Below are positions 1-8,972 of a stretch of DNA of 30,048 bases, piece after piece. The first letter of the stretch is position 1. Each line of letters starts with the position of its first letter. Source of the DNA: a virus; IMG/VR virus record IMGVR_UViG_3300008050_000196, positions 1 through 30,048 of that record; one strand, 5' to 3'. The translations under genes and the position numbers were made by a program. The notes under the pieces are model-generated. The model had not been told where the DNA came from. It made no database searches and was given only the letters and a program-made list of their open reading frames with translations.

Positions 1-132
1 AAAACCCGCTCCTAAAGCTCGAATTTGTTTTTGTCCAACAGTGTAACCCGCACTTATGTTACGAATACCGGATACGCCGGTTCCACCGAGATAAAAAATT
101 TGTTCGTAACTTGGTGATGCGTTTTTAGCCAT
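1..132 (-). CDS. Partial tail-region protein downstream of tape measure (N-terminus only)
   Basis: The first 44 codons of a gene run off the left edge. The protein begins MAKNASPSYEQIFYLGG and is rich in glycine. Its ATG overlaps the stop of the tape measure gene by one base (TAATG at 130-134), so the two are translationally coupled and belong to one operon. In long-tailed phages the gene after the tape measure usually encodes a distal tail or baseplate protein, so a tail role is likely by position. The visible part has no motif I recognise, and family membership cannot be judged from 44 residues. Confidence 0.6.
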   Translation of the reverse strand, partial: MAKNASPSYEQIFYLGGTGVSGIRNISAGYTVGQKQIRALGAGF

Positions 133-3100
133 TATGGTTTTCTAGCCGATGAACTTAAAGATCCACCCAGTCTCTGCTCAGTTTGAATCACTTCCAGTAC
201 AGCCCCTCTAATTTTTTCGCCTAATTCTTTTCCTTGCGTAGCTCGATCTTCGTTACTTTGCTCGCTGGCATTTTGATTGCCCGTTGAACTGGATGCACCT
301 TGACCACTTCCGCCTTCACCTCCCCCAACGTTTACATTAATAGAAATATTATTTGTATTAGCAGAGGTTTGCGCATTAAGAGGGGCGGCTTCAGCACCAA
401 CCGCACCTCCAGTTTGCATCGCAGGAATAAGGCCGCCGTTTAATCTGCCCATGTAGCCCAGACCATATTTACGAACAGCACGGTTGTTCATTACAAACTC
501 GCCGCCTGCCATGTAAGCTGGAACGCTATCACGGTTTGTAAACCCTGCGCCTATATGCCCCCCTTTTTGCACAGGCGGACCACCTCCGAATCGTGGGTCG
601 TTCCCAAACGAAGCTCCCGCGGCCGGCCCACCAGTAGCGGGCAACATATCAAATGTGGAGTTGCCAACGTTAAATTTACCCGATCCAATCATTTGTCGAT
701 AAGGATTAGAAGGGTCCGTTTGCATAAAGCTACTTGACGTTCCTAATTTTCCTGTCATTAGCTTTTTGCCTTCTTTCGTTAACCCTCTATTTTTCCATGC
801 ACTCGCACCCATACTCATCAACTTGCCGACTCCGGCACTTGCCAAAGTACTTAAAAAAGCATTTCTTAATGATTTTTTTTCTGCTCTTTTTTCTTGCTCC
901 TTTTGGTAAGCTTCTCGCGCCTTCTCTCGCGCTTCCATTAACTCTGGATTATCAGAAGCTAAATAGAACCCACTCATTTTGTCGCTTGAGTACTTTTCAT
1001 TCAAAAACATGGTGCCGCCGCCCGTTTGAGCTCCCCCAAAACGAGGAAACGAACCAAAATTAATTTGATCCAAATTAGACTTCCCAACGCCCTGAACCGC
1101 CTTTCGGTTCATTACATACTCACCGGCCTCAAGCATATAAGGGATCTTATCACCAGTTCCGGTGCCCGGCACCAATGAGCCGCTTTGAAATCCTCCGGAA
1201 TTTCTAAAATCTTTACTGGCTCCCATGCCTATAAGGCTAGTGAAATTACTCATGGAATGCATCAATGAAGCGTGACGAATCATTTTCAACATATCGACAG
1301 CCACTCCTCTCATCGCATCACCGAAAGATTCCGCTTTATCAAGTGAAACTTCCAGAGCGTTGACCATCCCCTCTCTAAATTGAGTTGGCAAATCTTTGCC
1401 CAAGCGGTTATAGATCTGATCTATATCTTGGTACACAGTGTTAAAACCCTCTTGCAAACCAGCCATAAAGTCTGTGTCACGTTTAGTTTCACGCATACCT
1501 ATTTCAATCTCTAATTCTAATAGTTCTTTTTTATCTTTGATTCTTTTTGCTAATTCGGTGTTGTTGTTTTTAACTTCTTGGGTGTATTGCTTTTCTAACT
1601 GGTTAATTTGTTTTTGTATACTTGCAACATTAGCTGCCGCTCCTCCTCGACCGGCCCCACTTGCGGAAAACTGACCGCCTTTAAAACCCATTCTTTCGAG
1701 GTTTTGGTCGATATACATTTGACGTATTTTTTCTGGGGGTATCGACGGCGAAGAGCCTAAAGCAGCGTCGCCTGAACCTCCTTTTATAAAATCTATAGCA
1801 AATTCTCCCCCTTTATCAAATTGTGCCCCCAAAGCTTGACCTGCCATGATAACGGCCAACTTATTAGTAGCATCTTTTAGCTCTTCGTCTGCGCCCACTA
1901 ATGCTAAATTAGCTTTAATTAATAATGTTTGTGAATCTAACTGGACTTTTAAATTTGTGTTTTCAGCATCAATTCGCGTTTGATCCAGTGCGATTTGTTT
2001 TTGTAAAACATCACGTTGGTCGTTAAATAGACGCTCTTGATTCTGTACAATTGTTAAACCACGAGCACGCGCAGGATCTTGAGATCTTTTTTGCATCATA
2101 CTGATTTCGTGTTGCAAACGCATTTCCTCTAGCTTGGTTACATTTTCTCGTTTAGTTAAATTAAGTTTATCTAGTTTTGCTATGTCTCGTTCTTGAACTA
2201 AATTTTTTGCTTTTATTTCTTCTATGCGCTGTTTTGTTGTAACGACAACTTCTTCCGCTTTAATATTTTCTTCTTGGATATCATAGGCCCGTAACATCTC
2301 CATTACCGCATTTCTAAATTCTTGGGCTTTTGGTAGCTCGGTGGGGGTTTTACCAAATACCCCCATATTGGGTGCTGCCCGTCTCTGTAACGCACCAGCT
2401 ATGCCGGGTGCACGAGATCGTGGTCCTGTGGTTACTCTTAACATTTGCATAGCTTTGGCTGGATCGGTTAGTAGCAACTGAGAAATTTCTTCGTAAGCTC
2501 CTAATTGCTGTTTCCCTTGAGGGAATGCCCCTTTAAAGGAACTGCGCAATTTGCTTTGCTGCTTAATTCCAAAATCTTGACGGGTGAATGCGTCTTTCAT
2601 ATATCTTTGCCTATTGACTGTTCCCGCTCTAAATCTTGCGGCTCCAACTTCGTCGCCTAATACAGTTCTAATGTCACCTCCGATATTTGATAAAGCGCTA
2701 TTTAATTTAACAAATGCATCTTTAAATTTCATTAAAGTTGTATCTTTAACAGCATTTATGGATACATCTAAATTCTTATTAATGTTCGTGAGACTCTCTT
2801 CGAGCTGCTTCATTTTCTTGTAAGCCGCCTCATCCTCTGCCTCTTTAGCCGCTTTTTCAAGTTCGTCCAAGTTTATCCAATCGAGTATAGTGGGCAAATT
2901 CTTCAAGGACTTCGTGAAATCGTCGCCTTTAAATAAAGATTCAACCCTCTTAAACATTTGACTCCTTGCTTTTCTCGGATCTGTTTTAAACAGACCTTCA
3001 TCCATAAACATATCTTCAAATATCTCTGGACGAAGTTCAATAAATTTTCTAGCTAATGCAGCTGAATCACCTCTCTTATCCCCACGATAACCTCCAGTTG

Positions 3101-6100
3101 CCAAACCTGAAATCCCTCTTGCTTCTGTTTTACTGAGCTTCATTAATGAGAAGAATTCACCAAAGTTGTCAACAAATGCTTTTTGACTTTCCGGTCCCCA
3201 GCCGGGCATCATGAGTGCTTTATTTCTCTTTTGTATACCTTCTTCAGACCCGGTTGTAGGTCGAGATAGCTCCGATGTAAAAGCCATATTATTGTTGCTT
3301 CTTCCCACTACCTGATCCCTAAACCTAAATTTTGCTGCTTCCCTGATAGTTTGACGCCCAGTGCGTTCAGCCACCACTCCGCTTGTAAAGCTTTTTAATG
3401 CAACTGTCATGGCGTCTACATTTTCACCAGCGTTTTTAAAGTCTTTTTCTAATTCTGTGCCTTTAATTTTTTCAAAGTTTTCTTTCAATGCTATTTGTGC
3501 CGCTTTTAATGCGTCTGCTGAACTAGGGTTGTTTATTTCTTCTTGAGCTTTAATAATATTTCTTGCTGCAGAATCTTGTTCTTTTGAGGTTTTTTCAAAT
3601 TCAGTAAATTCCTTCTCCAGCTCATCCATCCTAGCTCCCACTCGCATAGCTGATGAAGCTAAACTACCAAGCGCTCCTACAGCAGCTCCAGCAGCAGCTC
3701 CCCATGGGCCAGCCATCATACCAATAGAAGCTCCAGTTCCAGCGGCAGTCATTGCACCAGTAGTGTCACGACCAACACCAGCTTGTTCTGCTGCTCCTGC
3801 TAACATAGGTAAACCCATAGAAAGGCCCATGCCAAACATCATGCCTCCCATACCAGTCCCGGTTTTTGTTGCAGCGCCCGAAGCAGTATGGACATTCCCC
3901 GCTGCTTGGCCCGCTCTTTTAGACAACATGGTCATTTGCTGTTTGCCACGTCTGGTTGCCATGTCAAATTTACCAACTTCTATGCCAGCCTTTGTAACTT
4001 TAGCGCTATATTGGTTGGTATCAATCTTTCCTTCCATTAGCTCTTTGGTAAAACCAGCTAGCACTGTTTCTAATTTTGCAAATTGCGGTGCCGTTCTTTT
4101 CACAATACCCTTTAATTCAACAGCAACAACATCCATAGGGGTGCTGGCAGATGACCTTCCCCCAAATAGCCCTCCACCCGTACCAATGAAATAATTAGGA
4201 ACATACCCTCTCGAAGCTCCAACTACATCTTTTAATCCTCTCGGTTCGTCTCTTGTATTTGTAATGCCCAATCCCGCAGGGTTGTTGGGTCCCGCTAATC
4301 TGCTGGAACGTCCAACACGAATAGAGCCCAAAGGAACTCCTGCGGCAACTTCTCTTTCCACTGAATCTCCAAGTGCAGCGAAATTAGGTATATAACCACG
4401 AGATGCTCCCGTAGTAGTGGGAATACCTCCTTTAAAATTCTTTATAATCTGTTCAGCAATTTTTGCTCTGTTTCCACTCGACCAACTTGATTTAACGTCT
4501 GCATGTGTAGCGGCCGTCTGTGTAATGCCAAAAAGTTCTTCCGCGTTTTTTCCTGCCCTTCCGGATAAAAGTACATCTAACGTACTCGTATTAGCTGCAC
4601 CCTTTTCATATTTTTGGCCTATTAGACGACTAACAATAGCTTCGAATAGAGCTCCTTTGAACGCCCCCATTGCTCCGTGCCCCCCTTCTTTCAGAAAAGT
4701 GCCTTCTACCTTTTTTTTGCTAACCGGTGTTGTGGCCAAAGCAGGACTATAAGCCATAATAACGCTTTCTGCGGCTTTTACTAAAGCGTTATCTAAAACA
4801 TCTTCGACCTTGGCTAATCTTCCTCCTTTTTGTGCTTCTTTGGTTGCCCCGAGGCTTGGACCGTATCCGCTCAATATCATACCGTCGACATCTTTTTTGG
4901 TATGTGTTTTTGCTAATTTTTGCAATGCACTTCCCTGCCCAAATATATAAGGATAATTTTCGGATCGAAATCCAGCTTGCGGAACTAGCATATGGGCTTT
5001 AGTCGTCGCATTTAAAAATGTGCCTTTTACTGTTTTCTTTTTTCCTCCTCTTTCTATTCGTTGCTTGACACTCCCCGGTTTTAAATTTTTTCCAGTGATA
5101 CCGAACATGCCCGCTATACCTCGTGTTCTGGTTAAATCTGCTTGAGAATATCCACGGCCATACTTTCGCATCCCTTCTAATTCACGCATTGCATCCGCCC
5201 GATTTAAATCAGCAAAATTAGGAACATATCCCCCAGCTCCTCTGATCGGTTTTGCTCCAGTAGGCATACCAAATTGTGCAACCATATTAGGATTAAAGAT
5301 AGCAGAACCGCCACCTTTAAAATTTGGAACCATATACTCACCCGTATTAGCGATCATGGTACCGCGCATGCCACCCCCGAAAGAAAAATTAGGAATAGAT
5401 ACTGGTTTAGATGATCGGCTTACGCCTCCTACACCACGTTGTATATCATGTATTTCCCCTGCCATCCCGGGAATAAAACCCGATGCGCCACGAGGGGTTT
5501 TCCCTTTTGTAACGGCAGCGACATTTAGCGCGCCTTTTGGCATCGAGGTTAATTTATTAGCTATATTGGTGACCGCTGTAGACTGACGTTCCATATCATT
5601 TGCCGCCAGTTCGGCGTAATTTGCTAATAAGCTAGCTTGATGAGCTGCATCACCCTCATAACCACTGATCGCCATAGCCAGCGTTTGTTCTCTTTGCAAG
5701 ATAGTCTCAATCGACTGTTCTAGGGCGGCGCGTTTTTGTGTTTCAGTGGTAATGCCAGCTAAAGCCGGTAAGGATTTTAACATATAAGAGGTAGTATTAA
5801 GAAATACTTTTCCAATTAAACCTATTGCAGCAATTAGGCCCGGTCCACCTAAAATATTTCTTAGTCCCTTTAAAAGCCCATTGGCAATATCGCTTCCAGC
5901 TCCTTCCCCATCTAGGACATCATTAATACCTTTCATCATGTCTTTCAAAGGCGCTAATATTTCCCGTGCAATAGGCTCAAATGTAGCTTTGCCTATGTTG
6001 GCTTGTAATCTTTTAAACTCTAATCCGGTTTGTTCCGCCAATGCTGCTAAAGTTTTATTTAATTCAGCCGTAGCTTGGTTAGCCTCGTCTGTAGCATTTG

Positions 6101-7136
6101 TTGAGGTGTCTAATGCGCTCGAGTACGTAGATTGTTGCTTATTTAAATCTTTTAATATTGCAGAAAGAATGTTAGCTTGGAAAACACCTGCAACCTGTTC
6201 CCTTAAGTACCCCTGACTTGCATCCGCCAATCCAGCATAAGATTTGGCAAAGTTATCCAATATGTGCATTGCAGGTAATGTATTACCCTGCACATCCCTC
6301 ACTGCCACATTGTAAGACTCTAATGCCTCTAATGTACTTTGACGTTGCAAACGCGTGAAAATTGTTTTCATGGCGTTACCAATGACAGCACCGCCTCGAC
6401 CCGTGGTTTGCTGTACTGAGGTAACCATTGCGTTCAACTCATCAAATCCTACTTTCGCATCTAACGCCGAAGAACCTACGCGCCCAACGGCCTCTACTAG
6501 ATCTCGCGCACCAACGGCGAACTTTGTTTCAACTGCAACAAATTTATTAACAGCAGTTGTGGTGGTCACCATTGCGCTGTCAAACGCATTTACGGTAGCA
6601 GTCAATGACGACACAGCCTTGTCGGCGTTAATTCCCGTTAGCCTAACCAACGTTAAAGCGTCAGCTGTTCTCTTGAGGGTTTCTTCGGTTTTTAAACCTT
6701 GACGGGCAAATTCCAATGCAGCCTTCGTGGTATCTTGAAAACTTGTGGCGTTCTTTTTAGAAATCTCAAAAAGTCGATTTCCAAACTTTTCAAAGTTCTT
6801 GTTGCTTAATGAGAGAATACGATTAATGTCAGCAAATTGTTTTCCTACCTCAACAGTAGTTTTGGCTAATTCCTTAAAAGCTTTAGAAATACCACCAATA
6901 ACAGCAGTCGAAGCACCAAACGCAATGACACGAGCATTTGAAGCGGCTAAAGCCGAATCAAACATATTCAAATCGCCTGTAATTCTACCAAGAGGTTGGC
7001 GAAATCCTTTATCGTCTAATTTTAACTTTAATGTGTTGGCACGTTTTGAAAGAGAACGGTTGGCAGCTCTCATTCCCTTCTCCACATCTTTTACAAAAGC
7101 TGCGTGATCAATACCTGCTTTGAATTCCATGGCCAT
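132..7136 (-). CDS. Tail tape measure protein with embedded nuclease-like domain
   Basis: A 2334-residue protein that should set tail length and fill the tail lumen. Residues about 60-400 resemble the TP901-type tape measure core (PhageMin_Tail): an Ala/Thr-rich helical stretch with GRGGAVIGNAMKTIF near 250. Residues 550-985 carry repeated [GY/S/M]-[VI]-P-N-F motifs (near 553, 580, 602, 636, 914, 977). Between the last two clusters lies a PD-(D/E)XK-like core: E832 in GALFEAIV, D854 in STLDVLL, D880-V-K882. Residues 1090-1165 are Gly/Ala-rich and hydrophobic, a possible membrane-insertion segment, followed by long charged helices. Two C-terminal blocks (about 1982-2012 and 2190-2222) have the GEYVMNRKAV/GEFVMNNRAV pattern common in tape measures. 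At about 1.5 A per residue the length implies a tail of roughly 350 nm. A second possible start lies two codons in (MAMEF). The identity is secure; the embedded enzyme is inferred. Confidence 0.93.
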   Translation of the reverse strand: MAMEFKAGIDHAAFVKDVEKGMRAANRSLSKRANTLKLKLDDKGFRQPLGRITGDLNMFDSALAASNARVIAFGASTAVIGGISKAFKELAKTTVEVGKQFADINRILSLSNKNFEKFGNRLFEISKKNATSFQDTTKAALEFARQGLKTEETLKRTADALTLVRLTGINADKAVSSLTATVNAFDSAMVTTTTAVNKFVAVETKFAVGARDLVEAVGRVGSSALDAKVGFDELNAMVTSVQQTTGRGGAVIGNAMKTIFTRLQRQSTLEALESYNVAVRDVQGNTLPAMHILDNFAKSYAGLADASQGYLREQVAGVFQANILSAILKDLNKQQSTYSSALDTSTNATDEANQATAELNKTLAALAEQTGLEFKRLQANIGKATFEPIAREILAPLKDMMKGINDVLDGEGAGSDIANGLLKGLRNILGGPGLIAAIGLIGKVFLNTTSYMLKSLPALAGITTETQKRAALEQSIETILQREQTLAMAISGYEGDAAHQASLLANYAELAANDMERQSTAVTNIANKLTSMPKGALNVAAVTKGKTPRGASGFIPGMAGEIHDIQRGVGGVSRSSKPVSIPNFSFGGGMRGTMIANTGEYMVPNFKGGGSAIFNPNMVAQFGMPTGAKPIRGAGGYVPNFADLNRADAMRELEGMRKYGRGYSQADLTRTRGIAGMFGITGKNLKPGSVKQRIERGGKKKTVKGTFLNATTKAHMLVPQAGFRSENYPYIFGQGSALQKLAKTHTKKDVDGMILSGYGPSLGATKEAQKGGRLAKVEDVLDNALVKAAESVIMAYSPALATTPVSKKKVEGTFLKEGGHGAMGAFKGALFEAIVSRLIGQKYEKGAANTSTLDVLLSGRAGKNAEELFGITQTAATHADVKSSWSSGNRAKIAEQIIKNFKGGIPTTTGASRGYIPNFAALGDSVEREVAAGVPLGSIRVGRSSRLAGPNNPAGLGITNTRDEPRGLKDVVGASRGYVPNYFIGTGGGLFGGRSSASTPMDVVAVELKGIVKRTAPQFAKLETVLAGFTKELMEGKIDTNQYSAKVTKAGIEVGKFDMATRRGKQQMTMLSKRAGQAAGNVHTASGAATKTGTGMGGMMFGMGLSMGLPMLAGAAEQAGVGRDTTGAMTAAGTGASIGMMAGPWGAAAGAAVGALGSLASSAMRVGARMDELEKEFTEFEKTSKEQDSAARNIIKAQEEINNPSSADALKAAQIALKENFEKIKGTELEKDFKNAGENVDAMTVALKSFTSGVVAERTGRQTIREAAKFRFRDQVVGRSNNNMAFTSELSRPTTGSEEGIQKRNKALMMPGWGPESQKAFVDNFGEFFSLMKLSKTEARGISGLATGGYRGDKRGDSAALARKFIELRPEIFEDMFMDEGLFKTDPRKARSQMFKRVESLFKGDDFTKSLKNLPTILDWINLDELEKAAKEAEDEAAYKKMKQLEESLTNINKNLDVSINAVKDTTLMKFKDAFVKLNSALSNIGGDIRTVLGDEVGAARFRAGTVNRQRYMKDAFTRQDFGIKQQSKLRSSFKGAFPQGKQQLGAYEEISQLLLTDPAKAMQMLRVTTGPRSRAPGIAGALQRRAAPNMGVFGKTPTELPKAQEFRNAVMEMLRAYDIQEENIKAEEVVVTTKQRIEEIKAKNLVQERDIAKLDKLNLTKRENVTKLEEMRLQHEISMMQKRSQDPARARGLTIVQNQERLFNDQRDVLQKQIALDQTRIDAENTNLKVQLDSQTLLIKANLALVGADEELKDATNKLAVIMAGQALGAQFDKGGEFAIDFIKGGSGDAALGSSPSIPPEKIRQMYIDQNLERMGFKGGQFSASGAGRGGAAANVASIQKQINQLEKQYTQEVKNNNTELAKRIKDKKELLELEIEIGMRETKRDTDFMAGLQEGFNTVYQDIDQIYNRLGKDLPTQFREGMVNALEVSLDKAESFGDAMRGVAVDMLKMIRHASLMHSMSNFTSLIGMGASKDFRNSGGFQSGSLVPGTGTGDKIPYMLEAGEYVMNRKAVQGVGKSNLDQINFGSFPRFGGAQTGGGTMFLNEKYSSDKMSGFYLASDNPELMEAREKAREAYQKEQEKRAEKKSLRNAFLSTLASAGVGKLMSMGASAWKNRGLTKEGKKLMTGKLGTSSSFMQTDPSNPYRQMIGSGKFNVGNSTFDMLPATGGPAAGASFGNDPRFGGGPPVQKGGHIGAGFTNRDSVPAYMAGGEFVMNNRAVRKYGLGYMGRLNGGLIPAMQTGGAVGAEAAPLNAQTSANTNNISINVNVGGGEGGSGQGASSSTGNQNASEQSNEDRATQGKELGEKIRGAVLEVIQTEQRLGGSLSSSARKP

Positions 7137-7148
7137 GATTCTAATCTA

Positions 7149-7160
7149 ATTTATACACTT
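7149..7160 (-). promoter_or_regulatory. Late-promoter-like element upstream of tape measure
   Basis: AAGTGTATAAAT lies in the 27-base gap between the upstream gene and the tape measure start, with its GTGTA 22 bases before the ATG. It matches the recurring AAGTGTA + A/T-rich element of this window and contains the T4-like TATAAAT core. No Shine-Dalgarno sequence is obvious between it and the start. Assignment as a promoter is inferred from recurrence and position. Confidence 0.5.
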
Positions 7161-7163
7161 TTT

Positions 7164-8156
7164 TTAGCCCTTTAATGCTGTCATTAGATCTTTCATGTTC
7201 ATTTTGCCACCTTTTTCTTTTAATTTAGAAGTGAGGGTATTTTCTTCGCTCTGGGTAACCCCCAAATATTCATAATCTTCCTTTTTGGCTCCCACGATAG
7301 TTGAAGCGCCATCTTTATCGAAATTCTTTAATTTGTCTTTAGCTTTTTCTTGTGCGTTTACATAGTCAAATATTTTTTCAGGGTCACTTTTGATTCGATC
7401 AGGAATGTGACTGTAATTCTCAAAAATATTCTTAAACATTCGGCTATATATAATCAATTTAACTTGATTTAAAGAAAGCTCAAACAAAGGCTTAGAAAAC
7501 ATGTTGTTTACATTTTCACAAAAAGGAAAATAAGGCTGATAAAAATCCTGAAGGGTAACTTTTTGAATTTTATTGTCGTCAAACGCCGAATATGCAATGT
7601 TGTAAAGTTTAACAATACTAGTCATTTCCGGCCGAGTCATATCATCAACCTCTTCTTCACAATAATAAGTCTCACTTAAGCCGCTATCCTTGTAAAGAGA
7701 ACGAATAATATAATGATCCGAAACTCTGCTATCAGCATATTTTTCACAAGTTTGGCCAAGCAAGGCTGACTTTTGAGCCTCTAACTCAAGTATTTTCTTT
7801 TTAGCTGCTTCAATTTCCTCGTTAGTGCGATCTATTTCTTTCTTGAGGTAGAGTTGTTTTTTGGATGTTTCAACTTGTTCTAAATAAGTTTTTTGTTCTG
7901 CAATTTGGCTGTCGTCATGAGGTGTCCAAAGCTCTTCCTCTTGAAGACGCGCTAGGGCTTCAGCGGATGTAGGAAGCCCTCGTTCTTTAGCTTTATTGAT
8001 ATAAGAGATTCGAACGTCTTCGATATCAACTTGATCAAAAACTGAAAGATGTTTTAAGTAGGCGGGGCTACCGTTATGAACAATTTTAGACCAACCAAAA
8101 ACGATATCCCTGAAAATGTGCCTAAAATTAACATTAACTTGGGTTGTCGATATCAT
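7164..8156 (-). CDS. Unknown coiled-coil protein in tail-assembly-chaperone position
   Basis: A 330-residue soluble protein that I cannot assign to a named family. Residues about 90-145 form a Lys/Glu-rich coiled coil (EIEAAKKKILELEAQK), flanked by a globular N-terminus and a Tyr/Phe-rich middle. There is no signal peptide or membrane segment. It lies directly upstream of the tape measure, and its start overlaps the end of the previous gene by 23 bases in another frame. This is the classic place for tail assembly chaperones, where the downstream half is sometimes made by programmed frameshifting. Here it has its own ATG at 8156, with only a distant purine run (AAGGA about 20 bases upstream), so coupled translation or a +1/-2 shift are both possible. 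A chaperone role is inferred from position only. Confidence 0.7.
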   Translation of the reverse strand: MISTTQVNVNFRHIFRDIVFGWSKIVHNGSPAYLKHLSVFDQVDIEDVRISYINKAKERGLPTSAEALARLQEEELWTPHDDSQIAEQKTYLEQVETSKKQLYLKKEIDRTNEEIEAAKKKILELEAQKSALLGQTCEKYADSRVSDHYIIRSLYKDSGLSETYYCEEEVDDMTRPEMTSIVKLYNIAYSAFDDNKIQKVTLQDFYQPYFPFCENVNNMFSKPLFELSLNQVKLIIYSRMFKNIFENYSHIPDRIKSDPEKIFDYVNAQEKAKDKLKNFDKDGASTIVGAKKEDYEYLGVTQSEENTLTSKLKEKGGKMNMKDLMTALKG

Positions 8157-8901
8157 CTAAAATTTTATCGAAGTCTTCCTTTTGCGGCGAGTTGCTAAAA
8201 TACCAAAAACTTAAAATAGAAGTTAATTTGCCCGACGCTACAGCAAAAAGAGAATCTTCCCCTTCTTCTTTTTGATAATAACTATCTGTTTTACTATCAA
8301 ACGTCTCACCTTCAAAAAACTCCACAGGTTCCTTTTCTTCTGCTTGAGTATAAGTCAGATGCGTTAAATACCATAGAATAATTCTATTTTGGGCTTTGGT
8401 GTCAGCGGTATGGCTAAACAAAGTTTGATAAGAAGCTTCAAGGGTTACAATATCTCGTCGACAAATTGCCACTTTTGCAGCCAGCTCATTGATCTGTTTT
8501 TTTGTTGCCGTGGGTAGCCTTTTTACATCTCTGTTGGCTAATGTTTTTTTTGTATAATTTCCTTCTAGCTCGGCTAATTCAGCGTATAGATCTACCAATT
8601 TGTTAGCATCGCTCTCTGAAAGCAAACCTCCCGTGTCCGAATATTTTTTAGCCAACATAGCTTTTGTCAAAATCCCCTTTTTGATGCAGCGACTCATTTC
8701 AATGGAATATTCCATATCCGCCTCTTCTAGCTCCCGACGACTTGGATCCTTAATGATAAATTTAACAGAAACTTCTTTTTCAACCTTTTTGGTAACTTCT
8801 ATCTCCTCTTCTGCCCCTTCTTTGTTTTTACGCTTTTCTTTAGACCTTTCCTCAATTTCTTGGGTGTCAGTCACAGTAAACGAATATAATTCTCTAAACA
8901 T
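8134..8901 (-). CDS. Unknown acidic/helical protein, candidate tail assembly chaperone
   Basis: The start chosen is the ATG at 8901 (MFRELYSFTVTD), giving 255 residues. The open frame extends to 9009, but that part would overlap the divergent promoter region and the neighbouring plus-strand gene. The protein begins with a beta-rich segment interrupted by a highly charged insert (EERSKEKRKNKEGAEEE, residues about 13-29), then helical, Glu-rich sequence. It has no known catalytic motif. It is first in the operon with the 330-residue gene and the tape measure. Gene order suggests a tail assembly chaperone that coats the tape measure before the tail tube assembles. The start is preceded by an AAGTGT element 31 bases upstream and has no clear Shine-Dalgarno sequence. 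Confidence 0.72.
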   Translation of the reverse strand: MFRELYSFTVTDTQEIEERSKEKRKNKEGAEEEIEVTKKVEKEVSVKFIIKDPSRRELEEADMEYSIEMSRCIKKGILTKAMLAKKYSDTGGLLSESDANKLVDLYAELAELEGNYTKKTLANRDVKRLPTATKKQINELAAKVAICRRDIVTLEASYQTLFSHTADTKAQNRIILWYLTHLTYTQAEEKEPVEFFEGETFDSKTDSYYQKEEGEDSLFAVASGKLTSILSFWYFSNSPQKEDFDKILDDIDNPS

Positions 8902-8920
8902 AGATACGTAAAAAATAATA

Positions 8921-8934
8921 TTAAATAAACACTT
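8921..8934 (-). promoter_or_regulatory. Late-promoter-like element, divergent, leftward
   Basis: AAGTGTTTATTTAA on the minus strand, 31 bases before the ATG at 8901. It faces away from the element at 8956-8967, and the two share the same A-run + AGTGT start. Together they form a compact divergent promoter region of about 70 bases between the two tail operons. It is a weaker match because the consensus A after GTGT is replaced by T. Confidence 0.4.
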
Positions 8935-8955
8935 TTTTTCCAAAGGTTTTTGAAA

Positions 8956-8967
8956 AAGTGTATAATA
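8956..8967 (+). promoter_or_regulatory. Late-promoter-like element, divergent, rightward
   Basis: AAGTGTATAATA ends only 5 bases before the ATG at 8973. TATAATA is a near-perfect sigma -10 type box. If it acts as a -10 element, transcription would begin at or next to the start codon, giving a leaderless message. A weak AAGAG overlaps the same bases and is too close to the ATG for a good ribosome site. Confidence 0.5.
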
Positions 8968-8972
8968 AGAGC

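Noticed and set aside
555-6702. Numerous plus-strand open frames of 60-143 codons opposite the tape measure gene
   Set aside because: They lie wholly inside the tape measure coding sequence, lack ribosome sites and family motifs, and are explained by antisense shadowing of its codon use.
8160-8175. A-rich run AAAATTTTAG near the chaperone-gene overlap as a -1 slippery site
   Set aside because: A -1 shift would enter the third frame, not the frame of the downstream gene, and the run is not aligned as XXXYYYZ in the upstream frame.
8958-8972. GTG start five codons upstream of the 8973 ATG
   Set aside because: It lies within the TATAATA promoter-like element and has no ribosome site. The ATG fits the spacing seen at other late genes.
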